Below are positions 7,169-15,079 of a stretch of 36,550 nucleotides of DNA, piece after piece. The position numbers were made by a program, and so were the translations under genes. The notes under the pieces are model-generated. The model saw nothing but the letters and a program-made list of their open reading frames with translations. It did no database searches and had not been told where the DNA came from. How positions within the stretch are numbered: the first letter of the stretch is position 1; every line of letters starts with the position of its first letter. Source of the stretch: a virus. The stretch covers positions 1 to 36,550 of the IMG/VR virus record IMGVR_UViG_3300023116_000128. One strand, 5' to 3'.

Positions 7169-9437
7169 ATTTTGACATTACATTGGCTGCATCATCTACT
7201 GCACTTGGCATATCACCAACAACATCTTCTGTTTTACCATCCATAGTGTTTTGGTAATATGAAGTCTTCCAACCTAATTTATAAGTTGTAAGTAAATCTT
7301 TTGCCATGACTGAAATAGGTACTTCACCGTTCTCATAGTTCTCAGGATTGTATGACCAATTACCTGAGATTGCTTGATCAAAGAACTTCTGCATCACTGC
7401 AACCACATTTATATATCCCTCATTCGATGCCATATCCCATAGTAAGGTATAAGCAGATTTCAAATGACTATATTGTGGCACAACTTGTTTGAGTGTGCCT
7501 TTCTTACTCTTTTTCACTGACAAGTAATCTCTAGGTGGTTCGATACCATTTGTTGCATTTGATACGACACTTGATGATTCACTTGGCATTTGAGCAGACA
7601 ATGTAGAATGTCTTAGACCAAATTCTTTTATGTCATTTCTAAGTTCTTTCCAATCCAATTTGTATTCTGGTTTCACAAGTGTATCTACATCTTTCTTATA
7701 TGTATCAATTGGTAAAATGCCCTTACTGTATTTTGTCCTGTCGAAGTATTCACAAGCACCTTTTTCTTGTGCTATCACATTGGATGCTTTGAGAAGGTTG
7801 TATTGAAAACTTTCTGTTAGTTCATGTACTAATTGCCATGCTTGTGGATCATCATACTTTACCTTGTGTTTTGCAAGATAGTGAGCAAGACCAATGTAAC
7901 CGATACCTAATGATCTTCTTGCAAGTGTTGATTTTTCTGCAGCTTTGACTGGATATTCTTGGTAATCTATCAGTTCTTCTAATCCTCTGACTGCAAGATC
8001 ACATAGATTTTCCATTTCTTCTGCTTTTATCAAACCAACATTGATAGCAGAAAGAATACACAATGCAATCTCACCATCACCATCGATGTGTTCGATAGGG
8101 TCGGTTGGCAAAGTAATTTCCTGACAAAGATTACTCATGTTCACTTTGTCAAGAAAACTACTATGTTCATTACAATGATCTATATTCATAATATAGATTC
8201 GTCCAGTCTCTGCTCTCTCTTTGAGTAAATCTGTAATTAGTTCTCTTGCACTGATTTTTGTTTTTGGTATTGATGTAGCTCTTTCGTATTTCTCATATAG
8301 TTCATCAAACTTGTCGGTTCCAAATGACTCGTAAAGGCCAGGCACATCATGGGGTGAAAAAAGTGTAATATCTTCGTTTTTAAGAAATCTTTCATAGAAT
8401 AGTTTTGATAATTGTATAGAGTAATCTAGTTTTCTTACTCTGTTGTCTTCTGTGCCTTTGTTGTTTTTGAGGACAATGATGTCTTCAATTTCTTGGTGCC
8501 AAATTGGGAAGTGGACAGTAGCACTTCCGCCTCGAACACCGTTCTGCGTACAGCATCTAACTGTCGATTCAAATTTCTTAAGGAAAGGGATAACACCTGT
8601 ATGTTGGACTTCACCACCTCTAATTTTGCTTCCAATTCCTCGTATTCTTCCTGCATTGATGCCAATTCCTGCTCTCTGAGCAACATAACGACCTATTGCC
8701 AGATCAGAACTAAAGATTGAGTCTAATGTATCATCTGAGTCCACAAGAACACAAGATGCAAACTGTCTCAATGGTGTTCTAACACCTGACATAATAGGTG
8801 TTGGTATACTAATTTTGAATGTAGAGATTGCATCATAATATCTTTTCACATAATCTAGTCTTTCTTCACCGTATTTTGCAAAGAGTGTCATGGCAATCAA
8901 CATGTACATAAACTGTGGTGTTTCATATACAGTGTTAGTTGATCTGTCTTGTACTAGATATTTATCTACTACTTGTTGTAATCCTGCATATGTAAAATCA
9001 AAGTCTCTACCATGTTTTACATATGAATCAATCTTATCAATCTCTTCTTTTGTGTATTGATTTAGAATGTCTTTATCATATACACCATACTCTACATTTC
9101 TCTGTATAAGTTCATACAAAGGTGGATAAATTTCTGAGTCTTTCCACTTTGTATTATAAACTTGTTTTTGTATTGCAAATAAAAGTAATCTGGCTGCCAC
9201 AAATTGATAGTTTGGATGATCAAGTGATATTAGATCACTTGCAGATTTTATCAAAATCTTTTGTATCTCTTGTGTAGTGATACCATCGTAAAACTGTAAA
9301 CCACTATTCATTTCAACTAGTGACTCACTGACACCTGTAATATCTCTACAGGCTTTTTCTACCATTCTATGTATTTTGTCTAGGTCAATTTCTACTTTTG
9401 AACCATCTGACTTGACTACTTGTAATTCTGAATTCAT
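7131..9437 (-). CDS. nrdA: ribonucleotide reductase class Ia, alpha (catalytic) subunit
   Basis: 768 residues, near the E. coli length. An N-terminal ATP-cone (VVKSDGSKVEIDLDKIHRMV) suggests allosteric activity control. The catalytic barrel holds the cysteines in FASCVLVD, SNLCQEI and ALCILSAINVG. The C-terminus CEACAI provides the swinging thiol pair that glutaredoxin would reduce. I trimmed the open frame (which reaches 9491) to the ATG at 9437, preceded by AAAGGAG, because the extra residues are unlike the family and overlap primase. Together with nrdB and nrdC it converts NDPs to dNDPs for phage DNA synthesis. Confidence 0.97.
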   Translation of the reverse strand: MNSELQVVKSDGSKVEIDLDKIHRMVEKACRDITGVSESLVEMNSGLQFYDGITTQEIQKILIKSASDLISLDHPNYQFVAARLLLFAIQKQVYNTKWKDSEIYPPLYELIQRNVEYGVYDKDILNQYTKEEIDKIDSYVKHGRDFDFTYAGLQQVVDKYLVQDRSTNTVYETPQFMYMLIAMTLFAKYGEERLDYVKRYYDAISTFKISIPTPIMSGVRTPLRQFASCVLVDSDDTLDSIFSSDLAIGRYVAQRAGIGINAGRIRGIGSKIRGGEVQHTGVIPFLKKFESTVRCCTQNGVRGGSATVHFPIWHQEIEDIIVLKNNKGTEDNRVRKLDYSIQLSKLFYERFLKNEDITLFSPHDVPGLYESFGTDKFDELYEKYERATSIPKTKISARELITDLLKERAETGRIYIMNIDHCNEHSSFLDKVNMSNLCQEITLPTDPIEHIDGDGEIALCILSAINVGLIKAEEMENLCDLAVRGLEELIDYQEYPVKAAEKSTLARRSLGIGYIGLAHYLAKHKVKYDDPQAWQLVHELTESFQYNLLKASNVIAQEKGACEYFDRTKYSKGILPIDTYKKDVDTLVKPEYKLDWKELRNDIKEFGLRHSTLSAQMPSESSSVVSNATNGIEPPRDYLSVKKSKKGTLKQVVPQYSHLKSAYTLLWDMASNEGYINVVAVMQKFFDQAISGNWSYNPENYENGEVPISVMAKDLLTTYKLGWKTSYYQNTMDGKTEDVVGDMPSAVDDAANVMSKYDDDEECEACAI

Positions 9438-10462
9438 ATTTTCTTGTACTCCTTTAGTTTTAGTTTTGCAGAGAGGCCTGTATAAGTACAAGAGTTTATA
9501 ATCCCAACTACCTCTTCTGAGGTAAGACCACTTTGAATCATGTCATTGATATCTTTACAATCACCGATTCTTTTATCATTCCAAATACAAACAGAATAAC
9601 CAAGATCAATCACTTCTTCGATTTTTTTGATTATCTCTTTGTTTCTAGGTTCATTGTCATAAATGAGGATTGCTTTCTCTTTTATGCTGTCATTTATCTT
9701 TTTGAAATCACTACCTGCAACAGCAATAGCATTAGGTAGGAATAAACTGTCTATGGGTCCCTCTGTGACATAGATAGTTTTTGTTTTGTCCACTTTATTC
9801 AGATTGTAGATAAGTGGAACATCATCTAAGAATCTCATGGTTAGATATCTAAGTGGCGAATCGTTGATTGCACGACCTGATACACCGATCAATTCTCCAT
9901 CCTCTCTAAAGAATGGCAATATTATTCTAGGGTCATTACCTAGAACTCTGTCTTTGTATTTAGAAGAAAGAAGAGAAAGGTTTTGAGCATTTTCAGTGAA
10001 CCAAAGTTCATCTATTCTTTCTTCTGGTATGTTTCTATTTCTGAGATATTCTAAACTACTAACTTTGTCTCTAGCTTTGAAACACATTGCTTGTAGATTT
10101 TCTACAGATTTATTTAGTATTTCTTTTTTTGGAACGAACTTGAAAAAATTAGCACTTGGCATTTTTTGTTGTCTTTTTTTGCCTCTACCTGACTCGATTA
10201 GCCATTCTTTTACATATTCCTTATGTATAGTAGGAAAATGGTCTTTTATAAAGTTTATACTAGATGTGGTTTTACCACAATTATGACATTTATATACAAA
10301 ACTCTGTTCTACAACAAAGTGATATCCTCTAGCCTTATAGCTATTCTTCGAGGAGTCTCCACAATAGGGACATCGGTGATTTAATGTATTATCATTCTTC
10401 CACTTGGCCATATCCAATGAAGATACGACCATGGACAAGAATTTCTTCTCCAACCATAGCAT
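9434..10462 (-). CDS. 61: DNA primase, T4 gp61-like
   Basis: 342 residues. An N-terminal zinc-binding domain has CPYC (Cys31/Cys34) and CHNC (Cys59/Cys62). It is followed by a toprim catalytic core with TEGPIDSLF (catalytic Glu) and IYDNEPRN (acidic metal-binding pair). It synthesises RNA primers with the gp41 helicase encoded at 24928-26313. The N-terminal WLEKKFL segment parallels the T4 gp61 start, supporting ATG 10462. A sigma70-type promoter with TATAAT ends 6 nt before that ATG, so the early mRNA should be leaderless. It overlaps the nrdA start by 4 nt. Confidence 0.92.
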   Translation of the reverse strand: MLWLEKKFLSMVVSSLDMAKWKNDNTLNHRCPYCGDSSKNSYKARGYHFVVEQSFVYKCHNCGKTTSSINFIKDHFPTIHKEYVKEWLIESGRGKKRQQKMPSANFFKFVPKKEILNKSVENLQAMCFKARDKVSSLEYLRNRNIPEERIDELWFTENAQNLSLLSSKYKDRVLGNDPRIILPFFREDGELIGVSGRAINDSPLRYLTMRFLDDVPLIYNLNKVDKTKTIYVTEGPIDSLFLPNAIAVAGSDFKKINDSIKEKAILIYDNEPRNKEIIKKIEEVIDLGYSVCIWNDKRIGDCKDINDMIQSGLTSEEVVGIINSCTYTGLSAKLKLKEYKKI

Positions 10463-10468
10463 GTACTC

Positions 10469-10497
10469 ATTATACTATGAGTAGTCTGAATTTACAA
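10469..10497 (-). promoter_or_regulatory. sigma70-type promoter of primase with palindrome over the -10
   Basis: The minus strand carries TTGTAA (10497-10492), a 17-nt spacer and a consensus TATAAT (10474-10469), then 6 nt to the ATG at 10462. A perfect 7-bp inverted repeat TACTCAT/ATGAGTA (10464-10483) straddles the -10, an operator-like arrangement. Confidence 0.7.
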
Positions 10498-10504
10498 GTG
10501 GGTT

Positions 10505-10723
10505 TTATTCAGAAGGTGCTGGGTGTTCGCCACTATCAACTGCAGTCTGATATACTGCAATTATAGCATCATTTGCAGCTTTAGATTCGTCATATGAAAT
10601 CTTTGCTGGATGATCTGCGGCCATGTCTGCATATCCTTCTGGTTGTTGAGGAGCACCGTCGCCTTGGAAAAAGGCAAGTTTTTGCTCATCTGTATATGCT
10701 GAAATATCTACTGGATCTGGCAT
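10505..10723 (-). CDS. small acidic hypothetical protein
   Basis: 72 residues, acidic and alanine/proline rich, no membrane segment and no recognised domain (begins MPDPVDISAYTDEQKLAFFQG). Good Shine-Dalgarno AGGAG 6 nt before the ATG. A GATAAATA late box lies 28 nt upstream, at the end of the preceding membrane-protein gene. Probably a late, perhaps virion-associated, protein; this is inferred from the promoter only. Confidence 0.6.
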   Translation of the reverse strand: MPDPVDISAYTDEQKLAFFQGDGAPQQPEGYADMAADHPAKISYDESKAANDAIIAVYQTAVDSGEHPAPSE

Positions 10724-10750
10724 GTTTTCTCCTAAAAATGATTAGTATAC

Positions 10751-11572
10751 TTATTTATCTTTATTGAGATCCAAAACCTTGTTTTTTGGCACCTGAATTA
10801 CATATCTATTTTCAACGACTGCAGGTTTTTTAGAACCTTGTCTAGGATTAGATATAAGACCAGCAGATGTAACTAGAAGTAGAACTGCAAGGGGATCAAA
10901 CACAAAGATAATTGCATAGATCACCCACCTTGTGGCATTATCTAGTAGATCATTGGTCATGTTCTCACCATAGATAACCTCTGCAACATATTTGATAGGT
11001 CCTATCTCTGCATCTTGTTCTAGTTGTCTTCTCTGAATAGGTAGTTTATCTTCGTTTAGTTTGACTATGTTTGCAACGATCTGATCAATCTCTTCATTGA
11101 TATCTGCTCTCTCTTCTCTCTGTTGTCTGTTGATATAGTTTCTGTCTTGAGGTCTACCTGTTGTAACAACTAAGTCTAAACCTTCAAGTCTTTGATTGAG
11201 TCTTTCTAAGTTAGATTGTTGACCTTGTATTCTTGTATCAATAATAGAAAGTTCTAGGTTGTTGCCATCACCGACAAGTGTCGTTTCTATGTTCGCCTTT
11301 GATAGATAACCAAAGATACCCAATGATGTGATCAACATGAGTGTTACAACTGCAGTGACAAGATACCATTTGAAATAGTTCAGTCTTTCCCATTTTAGAT
11401 GTAGAAAGGCAGCTGTCACAAGTTTACCAAACTCTAATGTACCTGCCATGACTATAACACCCATATATGCACCTGCGAATATCGTTGCAAGACCAATCAC
11501 TGAGAAGTAAGCGGCAATACCTGCAATTCCAATAGAGGTAAAAAGAGCCAAGTAGTTTAGAAATTTGTCCAT
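10751..11572 (-). CDS. four-pass membrane protein with coiled coil
   Basis: 273 residues. Hydrophobic helices are near residues 5-27, 33-55, 68-90 and 213-240. Between helices three and four lies a charged, glutamine-rich coiled coil (about 105-195: QSNLERLNQRLEGLD and neighbouring heptads). The topology suggests an inner-membrane protein with a large coiled-coil domain on one side. Similar proteins occur in T4-like marine phages but I know no function. It is followed by the small acidic gene and preceded by the PAP2 phosphatase gene. Confidence 0.75.
   Translation of the reverse strand: MDKFLNYLALFTSIGIAGIAAYFSVIGLATIFAGAYMGVIVMAGTLEFGKLVTAAFLHLKWERLNYFKWYLVTAVVTLMLITSLGIFGYLSKANIETTLVGDGNNLELSIIDTRIQGQQSNLERLNQRLEGLDLVVTTGRPQDRNYINRQQREERADINEEIDQIVANIVKLNEDKLPIQRRQLEQDAEIGPIKYVAEVIYGENMTNDLLDNATRWVIYAIIFVFDPLAVLLLVTSAGLISNPRQGSKKPAVVENRYVIQVPKNKVLDLNKDK
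10752..10759 (-). promoter_or_regulatory. T4-type late promoter box GATAAATA
   Basis: GATAAATA on the minus strand, containing the TAA stop of the upstream gene, with a 28-nt leader that includes a Shine-Dalgarno before the ATG at 10723. This is the conventional late-promoter spacing, unlike the 5-nt cases. Confidence 0.45.
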
Positions 11573-11578
11573 ATGTTT

Positions 11579-12340
11579 TTACTTATAATGTTTTTTGAGA
11601 AGATCAAAGATTTTACTTGGTTCGTATTTACTTTTTCTTCTCACAATAGGTACATCTGTTGATACAGCACCACCTGTTGCATTCACTGGAGCATCCTCTA
11701 ATATATCATGTTTGAAGTATTTCATTGCTTTGTCAGCGAGTTGATAACCTGCCATCTTATCACTAGGATAATGTATGCCTGCATCAACTCTTCCTTGACC
11801 TGACAATTCAGCGGCCTGCATTAGCTGTGATCTGTGTTCTGGATAGATAGAAGCATAATATTGAGCAACTGTTCTAGCCTGTAAAGCATGATTTGAAGGA
11901 TATGATGGTGATTCAGATGTATCAGTTTTGAAATACTTCATATTCATGCCCAACTCATCTGCAAGTTGATATGGTCTAGGTCTCATAAATTTATTTTTGA
12001 AATGACGACCAATGTGTCTGGCACTGTCTGTAATCTTTTCTATATCTTTTGAGTCCCAATCCAAATCTTCATTGGACATATATTGTTTGATATAGTATGA
12101 AGTATCATCATCTGTATTGAGGTATTGTGACTTCTGTTCGTCTGATAGATTATTGATATTGTCTATCATACCCTCTATCTCTTCTTTAGTCTTTCTGGAA
12201 TCATTAGCAGGTGGAGGCATGATATCTATTTCATCTAATACACTTAGATCAAAAAGTTCGCCCAATTCTTTCTTATCAACTTCTTTGGTTTTACCCTCAT
12301 GTTTGATAAGATTTAGTTTTTGGATTGCTTCAATAAACAT
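11579..12340 (-). CDS. PAP2-family acid phosphatase-like protein
   Basis: 253 residues with the three phosphatase signature blocks: K-x6-R-P (Lys115 to Arg122-Pro123), PSNH in SYPSNHALQ (His151), and R-x5-H-x3-D (Arg184, His190, Asp194). All predicted catalytic residues are present; PSNH replaces the common PSGH. The sequence resembles soluble class A bacterial acid phosphatases more than membrane lipid phosphatases, and no signal peptide or membrane helix is seen. It could release phosphate from small phosphomonoesters, useful in phosphate-poor sea water, or act on phospholipid-like substrates. The start overlaps the upstream gene by 11 nt. Confidence 0.85.
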   Translation of the reverse strand: MFIEAIQKLNLIKHEGKTKEVDKKELGELFDLSVLDEIDIMPPPANDSRKTKEEIEGMIDNINNLSDEQKSQYLNTDDDTSYYIKQYMSNEDLDWDSKDIEKITDSARHIGRHFKNKFMRPRPYQLADELGMNMKYFKTDTSESPSYPSNHALQARTVAQYYASIYPEHRSQLMQAAELSGQGRVDAGIHYPSDKMAGYQLADKAMKYFKHDILEDAPVNATGGAVSTDVPIVRRKSKYEPSKIFDLLKKHYK

Positions 12341-12905
12341 CGTCTTCTGTTACCAATACTCTGTCGTTGCCTATGTAACCGACATATAATTCGATGCCAA
12401 ATATTTTACTATGTTCTTGTAAAATGTCGACTTTTGTTTTCTCTGTATAAATTTTGAAATCACCGTGTTCATCAAAATTTTGTTTTAGTTGTCTTTTCAG
12501 TCTATATGTATTGCCTGTCTCTAAAACACCAACATTGGTACACTCTGATATTTGTTCTGGTTCTAATAAGTCGTTTTCTTTGAGCATCTTGTAGAACTTT
12601 TCACACAACTCATCTGCTTGTTGAGCATTTAGATTCGTTTCTTCTTTGAGTAATGCTAATGCGACTGCATAAGAGGCAAATGCTGTTTTGCCAAATGGAA
12701 CTTTTTGTATGATTCTTTTAACATTGAAAACCAATCTATGCAAAAGAGATAAAGAGTTTTTCTCTTCACTGGTTTTTGGTTTTTTGTCTTTGATTCTATT
12801 GCCGTTTTTATCTATAAGACCTAACTTATAGGCCTCTTGGTTCTCCCATTTTGTGGTAAGAAGTTTTAGAATTCTAAAGACTATTAATGTGTCGACTATG
12901 CCCAT
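12330..12905 (-). CDS. conserved T4-like marine phage protein
   Basis: 191 residues, basic N-terminal half (IVFRILKLLTTKWENQEAYKLGLID, later LHRLVFNVKRIIQKVPFGK) and an acidic C-terminal half. The pattern is familiar from marine T4-like phage genomes next to virion genes, but I cannot name a function. A CATAAATA late box ends 6 nt before the ATG, supporting late expression and a virion or assembly role. Confidence 0.65.
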   Translation of the reverse strand: MGIVDTLIVFRILKLLTTKWENQEAYKLGLIDKNGNRIKDKKPKTSEEKNSLSLLHRLVFNVKRIIQKVPFGKTAFASYAVALALLKEETNLNAQQADELCEKFYKMLKENDLLEPEQISECTNVGVLETGNTYRLKRQLKQNFDEHGDFKIYTEKTKVDILQEHSKIFGIELYVGYIGNDRVLVTEDDVY

Positions 12906-12911
12906 AATGGT

Positions 12912-12919
12912 TATTTATG
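12912..12919 (-). promoter_or_regulatory. T4-type late promoter box CATAAATA
   Basis: CATAAATA on the minus strand with 6 nt (ACCATT) before the ATG at 12905 and no Shine-Dalgarno between, so initiation should fall within a base or so of the start codon. Confidence 0.5.
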
Positions 12920-13562
12920 CATCCTTTAGACTTACATAACTCTCTCTGATTACTAAATTGCCTTGATCATCAAATTGTCGAGTATGTAGATGTGATTTGC
13001 TATGATCATGGGCCACTTCTCTTCTGTAGAACTTTTCCTCTACAGATATTTGCCTATCTGTGGAGAGTGTGTAAGCTAATCCTACACGATATATATCAGA
13101 CTCATTGGTTGTAGTTCTATGTATGACTTTTGAACTTATTGATATAAAATTACCTGATGTATTTTCAATAGCATATGTTTCGTCTTCTACATCATATAAT
13201 GTTGTGGTTCCAGTATCTTGTAGCACCCAATATCCTGACAATTCACCCCAATGACCGTGTGAGTTGATATATTGGTCTTTAGGCCAGATGTTCACCCAAC
13301 ATTTAGCATAATAATTTGCTGGGTCTAGATTGTGATGTTCTAATGCCTGAACAGCAAGGTCTAATATTTGTTTTGTCTCTGGAACTATTTCCCATATCTG
13401 ACCATTGTAATACATTCGACCTGTCCAATAGTCATAATTATTGTTCTCTTCTGCCCATGGAAAAAAATCCAATCTTTTGTCTAAGATTTTATCCACTAAG
13501 CCATTAGGAACTTCTACATTTCCTTGAACATAAGATATACTTTTGTATGTTTTTAGTTCCAT
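12915..13562 (-). CDS. putative 2OG-Fe(II) oxygenase-like protein
   Basis: 215 residues. The middle reads WVNIWPKDQYINSHGHWGEL, then SGYWVL, later GNFISISSKVIHRTTTN and YRVGLAYTL. This order (histidine pair, double-stranded beta-helix strands, then a distal IHRT before another strand) matches 2OG-Fe(II) oxygenase folds. The proximal motif is H-G-H rather than H-x-D, so iron binding is less certain. C-terminal part (about 165-215) is hydrophilic. It starts 4 nt downstream of the tRNA-Thr gene, so the tRNA and mRNA may be cut from one transcript. Confidence 0.65.
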   Translation of the reverse strand: MELKTYKSISYVQGNVEVPNGLVDKILDKRLDFFPWAEENNNYDYWTGRMYYNGQIWEIVPETKQILDLAVQALEHHNLDPANYYAKCWVNIWPKDQYINSHGHWGELSGYWVLQDTGTTTLYDVEDETYAIENTSGNFISISSKVIHRTTTNESDIYRVGLAYTLSTDRQISVEEKFYRREVAHDHSKSHLHTRQFDDQGNLVIRESYVSLKDA

Positions 13563-13566
13563 GTTC

Positions 13567-13642
<76 letters not shown>

Positions 13643-13643
13643 A

Positions 13644-14015
13644 TTATAGTTCTCTTAGTCTTTGTGCTAGTTTTTCGTCTACTTTGGTTTCAATTTTCCA
13701 ATTTTCTTCTACATATCCTAGGTATAATAACATAGTCTTTATAGAGGTCCAATATTGTTGATCTTTTATTTTGAATTCTAACATTCTCATACAAGCATGA
13801 TAACCAAATACATTGAAAAGTGTGATAAGATGATTTAGCATTAGTCTTTCTCTCATTTCACCATTGTTATGATATCTATGGAGAAGGCGTTTTAGATAAC
13901 GAAATCTACGCAAGTCTTCTTCAAAATCTTCTATATCCTCACATTGAGGATCATCATAGTTTTGAAGTGCAAATGCGTGAAAATTCTTTTGTGTTAGTTT
14001 GTCAAATAGACCCAT
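13644..14015 (-). CDS. conserved T4-like marine phage protein
   Basis: 123 residues, helical and charged, with a pattern I recognise from T4-like marine phages (FALQNYDDPQC, then LRRFRYLKRLLHRYHNNGEMRERL, then HLITLFNVFGYHACMRML). No catalytic motif is evident; the repeated basic helices may mediate assembly or regulation. It is directly upstream of tRNA-Thr. No clear late box precedes it; a 7-bp hairpin (14033-14052) lies in the 47-nt intergenic gap. Confidence 0.65.
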   Translation of the reverse strand: MGLFDKLTQKNFHAFALQNYDDPQCEDIEDFEEDLRRFRYLKRLLHRYHNNGEMRERLMLNHLITLFNVFGYHACMRMLEFKIKDQQYWTSIKTMLLYLGYVEENWKIETKVDEKLAQRLREL

Positions 14016-14032
14016 AATATAATAATGTTGTT

Positions 14033-14052
14033 TACACCTTTATATAGGTGTA
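14033..14052 (-). other. intergenic hairpin
   Basis: TACACCT/AGGTGTA, a perfect 7-bp stem with a 6-nt AT loop, in the gap between genes starting at 14015 and ending at 14063. There is no T tract after it on the minus strand, so it may be an RNA processing or stability element rather than a terminator. Confidence 0.4.
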
Positions 14053-14062
14053 GATGAAAAGG

Positions 14063-14434
14063 TTAGTAACTTGTTAACCCTTTCTTGTGTTTTTTTGCAA
14101 GTTGTGTTACAGTAGATAACACACCTCTAAAATCTCTTGCAGATTTTCTTTCAACCTCATTTCCAGAGTCATTATCTATAACAGATATATCATAGGGAGG
14201 TTTACCGTTGTTGGATTTTGATCCTACAACTATGTCATTTTGTCCTTCACCACCGAAGTCCATACCACCTGTATGATAACTAATATCACTCATGCCCATG
14301 TCAACTTTCTTGCCAACTGCTCTAGATATCACTTTTTGAATTTCAGACATTTCTTTATCATTAAAATCTGGTTCAGGTCTACCTGAATATTCTATGAGTT
14401 TTGATCGAATGTCTTCGAGTAGTTGTCTTGTCAC
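14063..14434 (-). CDS. hypothetical protein of the virion-associated block
   Basis: 123 residues, soluble. The N-terminus MTRQLLEDIRSKLIEY is an amphipathic helix, the middle is glycine-rich (YHTGGMDFGGEGQND), and the C-terminus is basic (AKKHKKG). No domain recognised. Start and upstream stop share one base with the gene at 14434-14838, so the two are coupled. By position it belongs to the late block of conserved proteins. Confidence 0.55.
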   Translation of the reverse strand: MTRQLLEDIRSKLIEYSGRPEPDFNDKEMSEIQKVISRAVGKKVDMGMSDISYHTGGMDFGGEGQNDIVVGSKSNNGKPPYDISVIDNDSGNEVERKSARDFRGVLSTVTQLAKKHKKGLTSY

Positions 14435-14838
14435 TATACTAACTCGCCGTATACCTTGAATGAACCAGTTTCTAATTGTTCGAAACGAACTTTTAGATTG
14501 TAGACTCTTTCTTCATGGTCTATTTCGTCATGTGGTGTGTCTACTGATTTACCCATGATATCACCATGTAGTTTGAAAGGAATAGTCACTTCACCACTTT
14601 CATTCACTTCTAAATCTTTGACGCCTTCTGTTGATAGACCCAACTGATTTAGTTTTGCTTCCATCTGATTGATGGCAGCTTTAGGATTCATATATTCTGA
14701 ACTTGCAGTGTGACCTAAGATAGCATTTACTCTAGTTCTTACTTCTGTTTCATCTAAGTCGTATGGTTTATGGAGAGAAGATAAACCTGCGCCCTCAAAT
14801 CCTTTTTGTTCTGATAAAAATTCTATAAACTTTTTCAT
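14434..14838 (-). CDS. hypothetical protein with T4 capsid-targeting-like N-terminus
   Basis: 134 residues. The first ten residues, MKKFIEFLSE, closely resemble the T4 internal-protein capsid targeting peptide MKTYQEFIAE, including a Leu-x-Glu site where the T4 gp21 protease would cut. The rest is a soluble domain with predicted beta strands (VTIPFKLHGDIM, VYNLKVRFEQLETGSFKVYGEL). It could therefore be packaged in the prohead; this is inferred from the N-terminus. The Shine-Dalgarno is AGGGAA. A GATAAATA box followed by a hairpin lies upstream in the end of the neighbouring gene. Confidence 0.6.
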   Translation of the reverse strand: MKKFIEFLSEQKGFEGAGLSSLHKPYDLDETEVRTRVNAILGHTASSEYMNPKAAINQMEAKLNQLGLSTEGVKDLEVNESGEVTIPFKLHGDIMGKSVDTPHDEIDHEERVYNLKVRFEQLETGSFKVYGELV

Positions 14839-14846
14839 AATTTTCC

Positions 14847-15077
14847 CTACGGTATAAGATTATCGTAATAATCTTTATTTATCTCTCCTCTTACAGTGGT
14901 CTCTCCAGTCTTCCTACACTTAATATAGGTTTTCTTATCGAGACCAGTAAATGGAGAAGTGTATGTTCTAACCCCAGCAGATATTGTTCCAGGTGTATCA
15001 CTATATGTGTCAGCTGCTGTTGCAGCGTTATCATATTCCCAAATACTATTGGAACCAGCTACGGTTACCCAAGCCAT
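14847..15077 (-). CDS. small conserved virion-associated-type protein
   Basis: 76 residues, beta-rich, starting MAWVTVAGSNSIWEYDN and containing GVRTYTSPFTGLDKKTYIKCRKTGET. Proteins of this pattern are widespread in T4-like marine phages and are probably structural or decoration proteins; I know of no experiment on this one. It lies 2 nt from the upstream 96-residue gene, with which it appears to be co-expressed. Confidence 0.65.
   Translation of the reverse strand: MAWVTVAGSNSIWEYDNAATAADTYSDTPGTISAGVRTYTSPFTGLDKKTYIKCRKTGETTVRGEINKDYYDNLIP
14856..14883 (-). promoter_or_regulatory. late promoter box followed by an 8-bp hairpin
   Basis: On the minus strand GATAAATA (14883-14876) is immediately followed by AAGATTAT-TACG-ATAATCTT, a perfect 8-bp stem with a 4-nt loop, then the Shine-Dalgarno and ATG of 14434-14838. 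The hairpin would sit at or near the 5' end of the late transcript, where it could stabilise the mRNA. It overlaps the 3' end of the upstream coding sequence. Confidence 0.4.
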
Positions 15078-15079
15078 TC

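Noticed and set aside
8435-8720. Several open frames on both strands inside nrdA (about 60-83 residues).
   Set aside because: They overlap the highly conserved catalytic region of NrdA (around the FASCVLVD cysteine and following) and show no family pattern or start signals.
9438-9491. Longer NrdA start at 9491.
   Set aside because: The 18 extra residues are the antiparallel reading of the primase 3' end and do not resemble the NrdA N-terminus; the ATG at 9437 has AAAGGAG upstream.
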